Source of the DNA: Pseudomonadota bacterium
GTDB lineage: Bacteria; Pseudomonadota; Gammaproteobacteria; Steroidobacterales; Steroidobacteraceae
Direction of reading: 5' to 3'
Assembly (NCBI GenBank): GCA_023433705.1
Contig: JAEYUC010000010.1
Location: 1 to 62,124 of the forward strand
Length of the DNA stretch: 62,124 bases
Shown: piece by piece, positions 25,965-35,123 of the stretch
Numbering within the stretch: position 1 is the first letter of the stretch
Layout of the letters: each line of letters opens with the position of its first letter
Made by a program: the position numbers and the translations under genes
Notes under the pieces: generated by a model
What the model was told of the DNA's origin: nothing
Database searches by the model: none
What the model saw: the letters and a program-made list of their open reading frames with translations, nothing else

Positions 25965-28511
25965 ATGAAACTTGCGGCCCGCCTCGCGCTCGCCCTGTTC
26001 TTCATTTCCACTGCCCCGGTTTTCGCCTGCACGGAACCCGTTTCGGTCTGTACGAAGCCCTCCGGCGACAGTCTTTCGATGATTTCAAACGGTCAGCCAG
26101 CGGCCGTCTTCGTCGACGAATCGGCGGATTCGGCGGTGAAACTCGCAGCCAGGAGCTTCGCGGAGGACCTCGAGCGCGTGAGCGGCAAGGCCGCGACGAA
26201 AGTGAGCGACATCGCGAGCTCGCAAGGCCCGCTCGTCATCGCAGGCGTGGTCGGCGAGAGCAAGGTGATCGACGACCTGGCGCGCGCCGGCAGGATCGAC
26301 GTCGCGGACCTGCCCGGCCAATGGGAGGCGTTCCGCCAGATCGTCGTCGAGCAGCCGTTTCCGAACGTGCCGCGCGCGCTCGTGATCGCCGGCGCCGATC
26401 GCCGCGGCGTGGTCTTCGGCCTCTACGACATCTCCGAGAAGATAGGCGTTTCGCCCTGGCACTGGTTCGCCGACGTGCCCGTCATGCGCCAGGCCAACGT
26501 GTACCTCACCGCCGGCTCGCGCCGCGACCAGCCCAAGGTCCGCTACCGCGGCTTCTTCATCAACGACGAGGCGCCGGCCTTCACGACCTGGGCGCAGAAG
26601 CAGTTCGGCGGCGCCAACCACAAGCTCTACGCGCACGTGTTCGAGCTGTTGCTGCGCCTCAAGGGCAACTACCTCTGGCCCGCGATGTGGCAGCCGCGCG
26701 CGTTCAACGACGACGATCCGCAGAACATGATCCTGGCCGACGCGATGGGCGTCGTGATGGGCACCTCCCACCACGAGCCGATGACGCGCGCCCACGCCGA
26801 ATGGCATCGCAACAAGGAGCAGGGCGTCACCGGCGGCAAGTGGAACTACACGACCAATGGCGAGAACCTGCGCAAGTTCTGGCGCGGCGGCATCGAGCGG
26901 ATGATGTCGAAAGGCGATGGCAAGGGTTACGAAGCCGTCGTCACGGTAGGCATGAGAGGCGATGGAGACGAAGCCATGGCCGAAGGCACCGCGACCCAAC
27001 TACTCGAGAAGATAGTTGCAGACCAGCGCCGGATCGTCGCCGAGGTCACCGGCAAGCCCGCCGACCAGACCCCCCAGATCTGGGCACTCTACAAAGAGGT
27101 CCAGGACTACTACGACCACGGCATGAAGGTCCCCGACGACGTCACGCTGCTGTTCGCCGACGACAACTGGGGCCAGGTGCGGCGCCTGCCCACAGGCGAC
27201 CTCGATCGCAAGGGCGGCTACGGCGTCTACTACCACTTCGACTACGTCGGCGGCCCGCGCAACTACAAGTGGCTCAACACGAACCAGATCGAGAAAATCT
27301 GGCAGCAGATGGATCTCTCGTACCAGCGCGGCGCCCGCGCGCTCTGGATCGTGAACGTTGGTGACATCAAGCCGATGGAGTTTCCGCTGAGCTTCTTCAT
27401 GACGCAGGCCTGGAATCCGGAGGCCATGACGTTCGACGCGATGCTCGGCTACCCGGAATCATGGGCCCGCGCGACCTTCGGCCCGACACAGGCGAAGGAG
27501 ATCGCGGATCTCGTCACCCGTTACGCCCAACTATCCGCCTTGCGCAAGCCCGAACTACTCGACGCGTCCAGCTACCCGCTCGGCGAGGGCGCGCCCGGGA
27601 AGAAGCTGGATGGTGGCGAATTCGGCCGGCGCGCGGACGCCTGGTACAAGCTGCAGCGCGACATGTTCCTGGTGCGCGAAAAAGTGCCGGCGGAACAGCG
27701 CTCGGCATTCTTCCAGCTCGTCGAGCACCCGATCATCGCGATGGCGAATCTGTACGAGCTGTATTACTCCGTCGCGTGGAACCACCGGCTGGTCGCCGCG
27801 AATGACGATCGCGCCAACGAGTTCGCGGATCGCGCGGTCACCGCGTTCAATCGCGACCGCGCAATCGCCTCGCGTTATCACGCGCTCGAAGGCGGCAAGT
27901 GGGACGGCATGATGACGCAGACCCACATCGGCTACACGAGCTGGCAGCAGCCGGAAAAAGACGTGATGCCCGAGGTGTTGCGTGTGGAATCACGTGGCCT
28001 GCCGAAGCGGATCGTGTTCGAACACGAGCCCGATCCGGAAGAAACGGTGATCGACGCGATGGATTTCGTGCAGGCGCAAGGCGGCAACGGCTTCACGTGG
28101 CGCCGCTTCCCGTTTCTCGGCCACGGGCGCGGCGGTGTCATCGCGTTGCCCCAGGGAAAGCCCGCGACCACGCAGGCCGATGCGGTCCACGTCGATTACG
28201 CGCTCGACTACCGCTGGTCGCGCGACGCCACCGTGCAGCTCCACCTGTCGCCGACGCTGAACACCTCGGGCGGAGTGGACGTGCGCATCGGCGTGTCGAT
28301 CGACGATCAGCCGATGCAGACGCTGTCGATGCGACTGACTCCTTCGCCCGATCCCGGCAAGACCCCGGAGCAGCGCGCCTGGGAGCAGGCGGTCATCGAC
28401 AACAATCACATCCTCGAGGCGAAGTTCTCCGGACTCACGCGCGGCTCACACGTGATCAAGGTCTGGCGCCTGGACGACAATGCGCTGCTGACCCGAATCG
28501 TCGTGAAATGA
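25965..28511 (+). CDS. Glycoside hydrolase family 115, xylan alpha-1,2-glucuronidase
   Basis: 848-residue exported enzyme expected to remove (4-O-methyl)glucuronic acid side chains from xylan. A signal peptide ending PVFAC is followed by an N-terminal alpha/beta domain (LVIAGADRRGVVFGLYDISEKIGVSPWHWFADVP) and the catalytic barrel with family-typical runs RGFFINDEAP, LKGNYLWPAMW, GVVMGTSHHEPM, WNYTTNGENLRKFW, TVGMRGDGDEAM, LLFADDNWGQVRRLP, YYHFDYVGGPRNYKWLNT and WIVNVGDIKPMEFP. The C-terminal beta domain (WRRFPFLGHGRGGVIALPQ) is complete. The length is near the family norm. The ATG at 25965 is preferred to the in-frame TTG one codon earlier. No other xylan genes are adjacent. Confidence 0.93.
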   Translation: MKLAARLALALFFISTAPVFACTEPVSVCTKPSGDSLSMISNGQPAAVFVDESADSAVKLAARSFAEDLERVSGKAATKVSDIASSQGPLVIAGVVGESKVIDDLARAGRIDVADLPGQWEAFRQIVVEQPFPNVPRALVIAGADRRGVVFGLYDISEKIGVSPWHWFADVPVMRQANVYLTAGSRRDQPKVRYRGFFINDEAPAFTTWAQKQFGGANHKLYAHVFELLLRLKGNYLWPAMWQPRAFNDDDPQNMILADAMGVVMGTSHHEPMTRAHAEWHRNKEQGVTGGKWNYTTNGENLRKFWRGGIERMMSKGDGKGYEAVVTVGMRGDGDEAMAEGTATQLLEKIVADQRRIVAEVTGKPADQTPQIWALYKEVQDYYDHGMKVPDDVTLLFADDNWGQVRRLPTGDLDRKGGYGVYYHFDYVGGPRNYKWLNTNQIEKIWQQMDLSYQRGARALWIVNVGDIKPMEFPLSFFMTQAWNPEAMTFDAMLGYPESWARATFGPTQAKEIADLVTRYAQLSALRKPELLDASSYPLGEGAPGKKLDGGEFGRRADAWYKLQRDMFLVREKVPAEQRSAFFQLVEHPIIAMANLYELYYSVAWNHRLVAANDDRANEFADRAVTAFNRDRAIASRYHALEGGKWDGMMTQTHIGYTSWQQPEKDVMPEVLRVESRGLPKRIVFEHEPDPEETVIDAMDFVQAQGGNGFTWRRFPFLGHGRGGVIALPQGKPATTQADAVHVDYALDYRWSRDATVQLHLSPTLNTSGGVDVRIGVSIDDQPMQTLSMRLTPSPDPGKTPEQRAWEQAVIDNNHILEAKFSGLTRGSHVIKVWRLDDNALLTRIVVK

Positions 28512-28539
28512 ACCGGGACAGACCTGACCGCGAGACCAA

Positions 28540-28935
28540 ATGACCAAGTTGCTCAAAGGATCCTGCCTCTGCGGCGACGTCGCCTACACGGTCGCCGACG
28601 AGTTCGTGCGCGCGTTGATCTGCCATTGCTCGCAGTGCCGGCGCGTCACCGGCTCCGCGTTCAAACCGTTCGGCGCCATCGAACGCGCGAAGTTGAAGGT
28701 GATCCGCGGCCAGATCCGCATCTACGGTGACGTGATGACCCATGACGCGCATTGCAAGAACTGCGGTTCGCTGCTGTATTCGATCGTCAACGAAGGCACG
28801 ATGGCTCACGTCACCTACGGCACGCTCATCGATCCGCCGTCGCTCGCGCCGCAGGCTCATATCCACGTGGCGTCGAAGGCGCCGTGGGATGTGATCTGCG
28901 ACGGATTGCCGCAGTACGACGAACTACCGACCTGA
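28540..28935 (+). CDS. GFA family zinc protein (glutathione-dependent formaldehyde-activating enzyme fold)
   Basis: 131 residues with the full set of GFA zinc ligands: GSCLCGDVAY, CHCSQCRRVTGSAF and HCKNCGSLLYS. Members bind zinc through these cysteines; some add formaldehyde to glutathione, but most have unknown substrates, so enzyme activity is not assigned. It starts 28 bases after the GH115 stop; the spacer contains GGGACAGACCTGACC, which resembles the palindrome vocabulary elsewhere in the window. Convergent with the cupin gene, five bases apart. Confidence 0.9.
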   Translation: MTKLLKGSCLCGDVAYTVADEFVRALICHCSQCRRVTGSAFKPFGAIERAKLKVIRGQIRIYGDVMTHDAHCKNCGSLLYSIVNEGTMAHVTYGTLIDPPSLAPQAHIHVASKAPWDVICDGLPQYDELPT

Positions 28936-28940
28936 CTCGA

Positions 28941-29612
28941 TCAGCGAGCGCACTCGCCAGCGAACCGCGCGTTCGACTGCTCGAAGTTGCGCACGGCGTC
29001 GGCGATGTTCCATTCGCGCTCGGCCAGCGTCTCGGGATCCCACTCGCTGCGATGCACGGCGAAGAAGTCGCCGCCGTAAACATGAATCGCCCCCGTGAGT
29101 TTCTCGATCGGGTTGTTCACGGAGTGGATCACGTCGTTGGGCAGCGCCACGACGTCTCCGGCCGAGATGGCCGCGGCACTGACCGCGCTCAGCCGCGCGC
29201 CATCCCGCTGCCAGAAGATGTTGTCTTCGCGCCCGGTATAGATGCCGATCAGGGCCCACATGTTGTGGTCGTGCGGCAGGAGCTGCATGAGCGGCGACCA
29301 TATGATGTTCAGGATAGTTAGATCGGGAGCGCGGTACAGGGCCTTCAGTCCTCCTTTCATCGGTGGGCCCAGTCCTGTGAGAACCGCGTTGCGATCCGCG
29401 AGCTCGCGTGCGAGCAGTTCCTTGATCTGCGTTTGGGCGTCGCCCCCGCCTGTAATGGCAGCGCGACAGTCTTCGATGAACCGCGCCGTGTCGAAGCGTC
29501 GCGCCGCTGTCGCGGGCTTCGAGCCCGCCGGCGCCGCGGCATGATGCGCCGCGGCCACCGCGCAGCCGCCGAGCAACAGGGCACGACGAGTAGCTGAGTA
29601 TCCCCGCGTCAT
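28941..29612 (-). CDS. Cupin-fold protein with twin-arginine-like leader
   Basis: 223 residues. The N-terminus MTRGYSATRRALLLGGCAVAAAHHA looks like a Tat-type or lipoprotein-type leader (RR then a hydrophobic run and a Cys). The C-terminal domain is a double-stranded beta-helix: LLPHDHNMWALIGIYTGREDN holds the likely metal ligands, followed by ISAGDVVALPNDVIHSVNN and ALIHVYGG-like sequence. It resembles predicted metal-dependent cysteine-dioxygenase-like proteins. Substrate unknown. Confidence 0.75.
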   Translation of the reverse strand: MTRGYSATRRALLLGGCAVAAAHHAAAPAGSKPATAARRFDTARFIEDCRAAITGGGDAQTQIKELLARELADRNAVLTGLGPPMKGGLKALYRAPDLTILNIIWSPLMQLLPHDHNMWALIGIYTGREDNIFWQRDGARLSAVSAAAISAGDVVALPNDVIHSVNNPIEKLTGAIHVYGGDFFAVHRSEWDPETLAEREWNIADAVRNFEQSNARFAGECAR

Positions 29613-29734
29613 GACCCGTCTCCTGCATGGAATCCGGTGTGCGAGTCTCCGCCCAGCCCCCGCGCGCGGATAGTCACGAATCTGGACCGTCTCGCGTATT
29701 GCGGCGAGCATCGCGCGGCGGGATGCTCCGCGCC

Positions 29735-30430
29735 ATGCGCCAGGAATACGGCCAGTTCTGCCCCGTCGCCTTGTCGTCCGAGGTGCTCGCGGAGCGCTGG
29801 ACGTTGCTGGTCGTTCGCGAGCTGCTGGCCGGAGCGCATCGTTTCAATGAAATCCGGCGCGGCGTACCGCGCCTGTCGCCGACGCTGCTCAAGGAGCGAC
29901 TGCGCACGCTCGAGCGAGCCGGCGTCGTCGAACGATTCGAATCCGACAATACGCGCGGCCGGGACTATCGACTCACGCAGGCCGGAGAGGAATTGCGCGC
30001 GGTCGTCGGCGCGATAGGGCAGTGGGGCCAGCGCTGGGCGCGTGACATCCGTCCCGCCGATCTCGATCCGGGCTGGCTCGTGTGGGCGATGCATCGGCGA
30101 TTGAACAGTGATGCGATGCCCGCCGGGCGCACCGTCATCGAAATCGAGTTCAGCGACTCACCGCGGCAACGCCGCTTCTGGCTCGTGCATTCCCGCGGGC
30201 GGGTGGATGTGTGTCTCAAGGATCCGGGCTTCGAGCCCACCGTGCGCGTGGTGACACGCGTGCGCACGATGGCGGAAGTGTGGCGAGGAATCCGCTCGAT
30301 CCGGGAAGAAATCCGCTCCGGCCGCCTGCAGGTGCGGGGCGCGCCCGCGATAAGACGAGCATTTCCGACCTGGCTATTGCTGAGTGTCTATGCACCCGTC
30401 AAGCGGGCCGTCGCCCGCGGTGCAGGGTAG
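29735..30430 (+). CDS. HxlR-family transcriptional regulator with C-terminal SCP2-like domain
   Basis: 231 residues. The N-terminal HxlR winged helix is clear: FCPVALSSEVLAERWTLLVVRELL, FNEIRRGVPRLSPTLLKERLRTLERAGVVER, YRLTQAGEEL. The remaining 100 residues (GRTVIEIEFSDSPRQRRFWLVHSRGRVDVCL) resemble the sterol-carrier-like domain that follows HxlR in many such regulators and may bind a hydrophobic ligand. An in-frame ATG at 29723 is an alternative start. Divergent from the cupin gene, which is therefore a candidate target. The TAG stop lies in the short sequence GGGTAGATAGCCC that recurs at 31886. Confidence 0.88.
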   Translation: MRQEYGQFCPVALSSEVLAERWTLLVVRELLAGAHRFNEIRRGVPRLSPTLLKERLRTLERAGVVERFESDNTRGRDYRLTQAGEELRAVVGAIGQWGQRWARDIRPADLDPGWLVWAMHRRLNSDAMPAGRTVIEIEFSDSPRQRRFWLVHSRGRVDVCLKDPGFEPTVRVVTRVRTMAEVWRGIRSIREEIRSGRLQVRGAPAIRRAFPTWLLLSVYAPVKRAVARGAG

Positions 30431-30455
30431 ATAGCCCGCGCTGGCGCGGATTCTC

Positions 30456-31856
30456 TCAGACAGACGTACCGATTTCCTCGAGCGCACGTTCCAACACCGG
30501 ATCCCGTCCCGCGCGAACATCTTCGAGCGTGGGAACGATCCAGATGTCGGGTTCAACGCCGACGCCATCGATGCGCCGCTCATCGATACGCAGGAAGTCC
30601 TGCACCGGCACCATCATTTTGCCCCCGTCCGGCAGGTCGAACTTGTGGCCTATAACCGCCGAGCCGTTCGTGGCTCGACCGATCAACTTGCCGCGTTTGT
30701 GATCCTGCACGGCCGCCGCGATGACCTCGCCGGCGCTGGTCGTCGAAGGACCGATCAAGACCACGAGCGGCCCATGGTAATGATCGCCCAGCAGCATCCC
30801 GTCTTCGATGAGAAGCGTTCCGTCCGATTGCCGCGAGTAGCCGAGGATCGTGTCATCGCCTAACAACCGACCGCCGATGCGGGCCATCTCCAGGCTTCGA
30901 CCGCCATGGTTGTACCGCAAGTCCAGGATCAGTCCGGCCGGACCCGCCGAATCGATGATGTCCATCGCCTTCGCCGCGAGGCCGCCGCCCAGCAGCCACG
31001 AGGGCGTGAACCCGTCGAAGCGTAGATAGGTGACTCCGCCCGGAAACTGCCGGGTCTCGAAATCCGACGCCGGTTGGGTCACCGCCATCTCGAACTCGAC
31101 GGTGAAGGCGTTCGCCTCGATAAATGCGAGCCGCTGCTCCCGGGTTTCAGTACCGGGGTACATGCCGGTCTTCTCGAATTGCCGGAGTCCTTCAGTGCCC
31201 AGATCGAGGAACTTCCCGGTGAATGTCGCCGAATCGTTGGTCAGGCTCCTGTTCATGTATGTCATCACCCACCCGGGCGAGATGCCCGCGCGTTCGGCGG
31301 CCGATTCGCGGATCAACCTGTCGACCAGCATTTCCCCGAATTCGCCGCGGCGTATCCGCGGCCAGAAGAACCCGGGTGACGAAAAGAAAGCCTGCACCCG
31401 CTCGGCAATTCGCGCGTTGCGTTCGGCTCGCTCCCGTTCGGAGATCGGTGGCAGGGCTGATGCCTTGGCCTGAATTTCCGGCGACATTTCCATGACGACG
31501 GCTTCCCGTTGCGCGGGAGGTGCGAACGCAACGTGCGAATCCGGAAACGCGCCCGCGAAATTGTTGAGGACGTTGTCGTACAGGAATCCAGGTTGCTCGG
31601 CGGCGGCCTTGGCGCGCCAGAGTGCCTTGTACCGCGGCCAGTCGGCGCTCTCGACCAGTTCGCGATTGAAGTAGTTCTGCTCGATGAATTCGCAAGCGGC
31701 ATCGAAGACCGCGAGATTGCGTTCGCTTGGCGGCAGTGCGCGGTACGCGGACAGCGCCACCCTGTTCTCGATTACGTGCGAATAACCGATGCCGCCGCCG
31801 ACGGCGACGACCAATATGGCGATGCCCGTCGCCAACCACTTCCTTGTGTTTGCCAC
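30456..31856 (-). CDS. S41 family peptidase, membrane-anchored
   Basis: 466 residues with an N-terminal signal anchor (LATGIAILVVAVGGGIGYS). The C-terminal half is the tail-specific-protease core: GVTYLRFDGF, GLILDLRYNHGG, and LVVLIGPSTTSAGEVIAAA with the likely catalytic Ser, followed by KLIGRATNGSAVIGH. The region before it (LIRESAAERAGISPGWVMTYMN) looks like a PDZ-type binding segment. A periplasmic serine/lysine-type protease of this family degrades or processes envelope proteins. The start is GTG at 31856 with GGGAG six bases upstream. Confidence 0.88.
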   Translation of the reverse strand: MANTRKWLATGIAILVVAVGGGIGYSHVIENRVALSAYRALPPSERNLAVFDAACEFIEQNYFNRELVESADWPRYKALWRAKAAAEQPGFLYDNVLNNFAGAFPDSHVAFAPPAQREAVVMEMSPEIQAKASALPPISERERAERNARIAERVQAFFSSPGFFWPRIRRGEFGEMLVDRLIRESAAERAGISPGWVMTYMNRSLTNDSATFTGKFLDLGTEGLRQFEKTGMYPGTETREQRLAFIEANAFTVEFEMAVTQPASDFETRQFPGGVTYLRFDGFTPSWLLGGGLAAKAMDIIDSAGPAGLILDLRYNHGGRSLEMARIGGRLLGDDTILGYSRQSDGTLLIEDGMLLGDHYHGPLVVLIGPSTTSAGEVIAAAVQDHKRGKLIGRATNGSAVIGHKFDLPDGGKMMVPVQDFLRIDERRIDGVGVEPDIWIVPTLEDVRAGRDPVLERALEEIGTSV

Positions 31857-31881
31857 GTCGACTCCCTTTACGTGTCAGTTC

Positions 31882-32049
31882 TCAGGGTAGATAGCCTATC
31901 TCGCGCTGGCGGCGAAGGGCCAGCACCCGTACCTCATCCGGCTGCACGATGAATCGGTACAGGGGACGTGCGGCAAGGTTTTCTCGCCCCCGCACGGTCA
32001 AGCGCCAAAACTCGCTATTCAGGCCAGTTTCTGCAGTGTTTTTTGACAT
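31882..32049 (-). pseudogene. Possible C-terminal remnant of a RelE/ParE-type toxin
   Basis: A 55-residue frame ends in VRGRENLAARPLYRFIVQ then PDEVRVLALRRQREIGYLP, which resembles the last strands of ParE toxins (a YR-x-x-Y strand, a D-E-V-x-V-L strand and a final HQRE-like segment). The expected N-terminal helices and an antitoxin gene are absent. If correct it is a relic; chance similarity is possible. Confidence 0.35.
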
Positions 32050-32263
32050 CGGCCTGGCCCCGCCTACACTGCGCGCCATCCAGCCCCTGGCAGTAGGCCT
32101 GCTTCGCAAGACCAGCCGAGCCCGGGGGTGCCTGACCCGATCAGGAAATGGTGTTGGCCGACGTAAGTTTCGGCGCTGCTCGAGGCCTCGCGCGCACTGG
32201 CGCGCGCACACGCCGCGACTCCAACTCCGTTCCTGACTTGCCAGTCTTTCGATGGAGTCGCCG
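32050..32263. other. Region upstream of the YgiQ gene
   Basis: About 214 bases with no supported gene; it should contain the promoter of the radical SAM gene. Read leftward the frame before the toxin-like remnant has no recognisable domain. Confidence 0.5.
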
Positions 32264-34459
32264 ATGTCCGCCGCCGCCAAAGATCTCTTCTCGTATCGCA
32301 AATACTGGGCCGCCCGCTTCGGCGTCGCGCCGTTCCTGCCCATGTCGCGCGCGGAGATGGAGCAGCTGGGCTGGGATTCCTGCGACGTCATCATCGTGAC
32401 CGGCGATGCGTACGTGGATCATCCGAGCTTCGGCATGGCGATCATGGGCCGGTTGCTCGAGGCCCAGGGCTTTCGCGTCGGCATCATCGCGCAGCCGGAC
32501 TGGCACAGCGCCGAGCCGTTCAAGCAGTTAGGCAAGCCGAATCTCTTCTTCGGCATCACCGCGGGCAACATGGACTCGATGGTGAACCGGTATACCTCGG
32601 ACAAGCGCATTCGCAGCGACGATGCGTACACGCCCGGCGGCGTCGGCGGAAAGCGCCCGGATCGTTCCGTCGTCGTCTATGCGCAGCGCGCACGCGAGGC
32701 GTTCAAGGATGTGCCGATCGTCGTCGGCGGCATCGAAGCGTCGCTGCGCCGCATCGCGCACTTCGATTACTGGAGCGAGAAAGTGCGCCGCTCGATCCTG
32801 CTCGACGCGAAGGCCGATCTACTCGTGTACGGCAACGCGGAGCGGCAGATCATCGAGATCGCGCACCGCCTCGCGGCCGGGACGAAGATCAGCGAGATCA
32901 CCGATCTGCGCGGCACCGCCTTCGCGCGCAAGTCGCACGACTTCATCGAGATCGACTCGACCATGGTCGATACGCCCGGGAAACTGAATCCGCCCGTGGA
33001 CCCGTATGCGATGGAGCCGGAGATCCGCAAGGCGAACGAGCAAAATGGGGACATTCCTCGTTTCCTGGCAAACGGGGACGGACCTGCCGAAGAGGCGCGT
33101 CCCCGCGAGGTCGTCGTGAAATTCGCCCGCCGCGTGAAGTCCGAAGACCGCGAACGCAGCGTCATCCGCATGCCGAGCTTCGAGCAGGTGTCGAGCGATC
33201 CCGTGCTTTATGCGCACGCCTCGCGAATCCTCCACCTCGAAGCCAATCCCGGCAACGCCCGCGCTCTCGTGCAGCGGCACGGCGACACCGACGTGTGGCT
33301 CAATCCGCCGCCGATCCCGCTAACTACCCGAGACATGGACTACGTGTACGAGCTCCCGTACGCGCGCGTCCCGCACCCCAGCTACGGCACCCAGGAGATC
33401 CCCGCCTACAAGATGATCAAGTTCTCGATCGCTATCCAGCGCGGATGCTTCGGCGGCTGCACGTTCTGCAGCATCACCGAGCACGAGGGCCGCATCATCC
33501 AGAGCCGGAGCGAAGCGTCCGTACTCAAGGAGATCGAGAAGGTGCGCGACAGCGTGCCCGGCTTCACCGGCGTCATCTCCGATCTCGGCGGTCCCACCGC
33601 GAACATGTACCGCATCGCGTGCAAGAGCCGCGACATCGAGAAGGCCTGCCGCAAGCCGAGCTGCGTCTATCCCGGCATCTGCCCGAATCTCAACACCGAC
33701 CACAGCGCGCTGATCCAGCTCTATCGCAAGGCCCGCGCGCTGCCCGGCGTGAAGAAGATCCTGATCGCGAGCGGCGTGCGCTACGACCTCGCGATCGAGA
33801 GTCCCGAATACGTGAAGGAGCTTGCCCAGCACCACGTGGGCGGCTATCTAAAGATCGCGCCCGAAGCGATCGGCGAGGGCCCGCTCTCGAAGATGATGAA
33901 ACCCGGCGTCGGGACTTACTACAAGTTCAAGGAGCTGTTCGAGAAGTACAGCAAGGCTGCGGGCAAGGAGCAGTATCTCATTCCGTACTTCATCGCCGCG
34001 CACCCGGGCACGACCGATGAAGACATGCTCGAGCTCGCGCTGTGGCTCAAGAAGAACGGCTTCCGCGCCGACCAGGTGCAGGCGTTCCTGCCGTCACCGA
34101 TGGCGACCGCCACCGCGATGTATCACACGCTCAAGAACCCGCTGCGCAAGGTGACGCGCGACAGTGAAGAGGTGACGATTCCGAAAGGCTTGAAGCAGCG
34201 CCGCCTGCACAAGGCATTCCTGCGGTATCACGATCCTAACAACTGGCCGGTGCTGAGAGAGGCGCTGCGGCGGATGGGCCGCGCGGATCTGATTGGCAAC
34301 GGCAAGCACCAGCTCATACCGAGCTACCAGCCCGCGGGCACCGGCGACGCGCACGAAGGAAAGCGGGGCGGTAGCCAGCACCGACCGTTCAAGACCCAGC
34401 ACACGGGCTTGCCGAAAGTCCCTGCGCTGCGCCGCAAGGATCGTCGCGACCGCGGATAG
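32264..34459 (+). CDS. ygiQ: YgiQ family radical SAM protein
   Basis: 731 residues. The family N-terminus (FLPMSRAEMEQLGWDSCDVIIVTGDAYVDHPSFG) is followed by GGIEASLRRIAHFDYW and the radical SAM iron-sulphur motif in QRGCFGGCTFCSITEHEGR (CxxxCxxC), with GVISDLGGPTANMYR and PYFIAAHPGTTDEDM downstream. The C-terminus is basic (RRKDRRDRG). It is expected to bind a [4Fe-4S] cluster and SAM; the reaction is unknown in this family. The ATG at 32264 has GGAG six bases upstream; one at 32252 is possible. Residues encoded by 33042-33090 (QNGDIPRFLANGDGP) appear to derive from an in-frame palindrome-family insertion. Confidence 0.93.
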   Translation: MSAAAKDLFSYRKYWAARFGVAPFLPMSRAEMEQLGWDSCDVIIVTGDAYVDHPSFGMAIMGRLLEAQGFRVGIIAQPDWHSAEPFKQLGKPNLFFGITAGNMDSMVNRYTSDKRIRSDDAYTPGGVGGKRPDRSVVVYAQRAREAFKDVPIVVGGIEASLRRIAHFDYWSEKVRRSILLDAKADLLVYGNAERQIIEIAHRLAAGTKISEITDLRGTAFARKSHDFIEIDSTMVDTPGKLNPPVDPYAMEPEIRKANEQNGDIPRFLANGDGPAEEARPREVVVKFARRVKSEDRERSVIRMPSFEQVSSDPVLYAHASRILHLEANPGNARALVQRHGDTDVWLNPPPIPLTTRDMDYVYELPYARVPHPSYGTQEIPAYKMIKFSIAIQRGCFGGCTFCSITEHEGRIIQSRSEASVLKEIEKVRDSVPGFTGVISDLGGPTANMYRIACKSRDIEKACRKPSCVYPGICPNLNTDHSALIQLYRKARALPGVKKILIASGVRYDLAIESPEYVKELAQHHVGGYLKIAPEAIGEGPLSKMMKPGVGTYYKFKELFEKYSKAAGKEQYLIPYFIAAHPGTTDEDMLELALWLKKNGFRADQVQAFLPSPMATATAMYHTLKNPLRKVTRDSEEVTIPKGLKQRRLHKAFLRYHDPNNWPVLREALRRMGRADLIGNGKHQLIPSYQPAGTGDAHEGKRGGSQHRPFKTQHTGLPKVPALRRKDRRDRG
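33042..33090. repeat. REP-like sequence in frame within ygiQ
   Basis: AAAATGGGGACATTCCTCG followed by TTTCCTGGCAAACGGGGAC and GGACCTG. CTGGCAAACGGGG matches CTGGCAAATGGGG near 7198 and CTGGCAAAAGGGG near 24793. It adds about 15 codons between the conserved DPYAMEPEIR region and VVVKFARRVKSED without breaking the frame. Confidence 0.6.
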
Positions 34460-34552
34460 CGGCCCGGTCAGAGGGCTTGCCGCACTTATCGCCCAATCGA
34501 CGCACGGGCGTGCCGAAGCGTGCCGCGGGGAACGAAACGGGCGCAGGAAATC

Positions 34553-34606
34553 GGGGACAGATTTATTTATCGACGATTTTTATCGTCAATAAATAGATCT
34601 GTCCCC
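34553..34606. repeat. A+T-rich palindrome at the ygiQ/hypothetical convergent junction
   Basis: Arms start GGGGACAGATTTATTTATCG and return as the near-complement ending GATCTGTCCCC, with one mismatch/gap and a short T-rich centre. The AT-rich core stands out from the surrounding G+C-rich DNA. Lies between two convergent genes and could terminate both transcripts. Confidence 0.8.
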
Positions 34607-34614
34607 AGACTCCA

Positions 34615-35106
34615 TCACTTGTTGAGCTTCTCGAGCTCCGCCTTGTTCTCTTTCACGAAGCGGATGTTCGCCGGATTCACGCTCGCATCCTTCGCCACCT
34701 TCGCCGGATCCGCGCCTTGTTCCACCGCGAACTGCGCCATCGAAGCCTGGAACAACGCCATCGTGATGACCGCGAACTGCCGCGGTGTGAGGCCAGCGGC
34801 CTCGATCGCCTTGCGCGCCTCGGGCATCTTGCCGATGCGCGCCGCCATTTGATCGAGCGACTCGTTGTCGCTGTCCTCATCATCCTCGGAGTCTTCGTTT
34901 TCCTCGGCTTTCGGCACCTTCGCCAGGTTCGCATTCGCCGCCGCGTACTTTCGGATGTCCGCCATCGTCAGCGTGTACCGCGAGAGCTCGCGCAGGTCCG
35001 CATCGCTACCGCCGGCCGCATGCGCCTTCTGCCCAAACGCCAAGGCCACGAGCGCGAACATCAGCACCAGCAAAACGTTCCGCACGAATCGATTCTCAAA
35101 AGTCAT
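34615..35106 (-). CDS. Exported hypothetical protein
   Basis: 163 residues with a signal peptide (NVLLVLMFALVALAFGQKAHA). The mature part starts with LRELSRYTLTMADIRKYAAA, followed by a very acidic run (EENEDSEDDEDSDNESLD) and Ala-rich helices ending ENKAELEKLNK. Family not recognised. The ATG at 35106 is preferred because GGGG and GATG lie about 9 bases upstream; ATGs at 35115 and 35112 are alternatives. The gene starts just after the OmpA-family gene on the same strand, so the two probably form an operon. Confidence 0.65.
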   Translation of the reverse strand: MTFENRFVRNVLLVLMFALVALAFGQKAHAAGGSDADLRELSRYTLTMADIRKYAAANANLAKVPKAEENEDSEDDEDSDNESLDQMAARIGKMPEARKAIEAAGLTPRQFAVITMALFQASMAQFAVEQGADPAKVAKDASVNPANIRFVKENKAELEKLNK

Positions 35107-35123
35107 GACCATCATCCCCGTAT

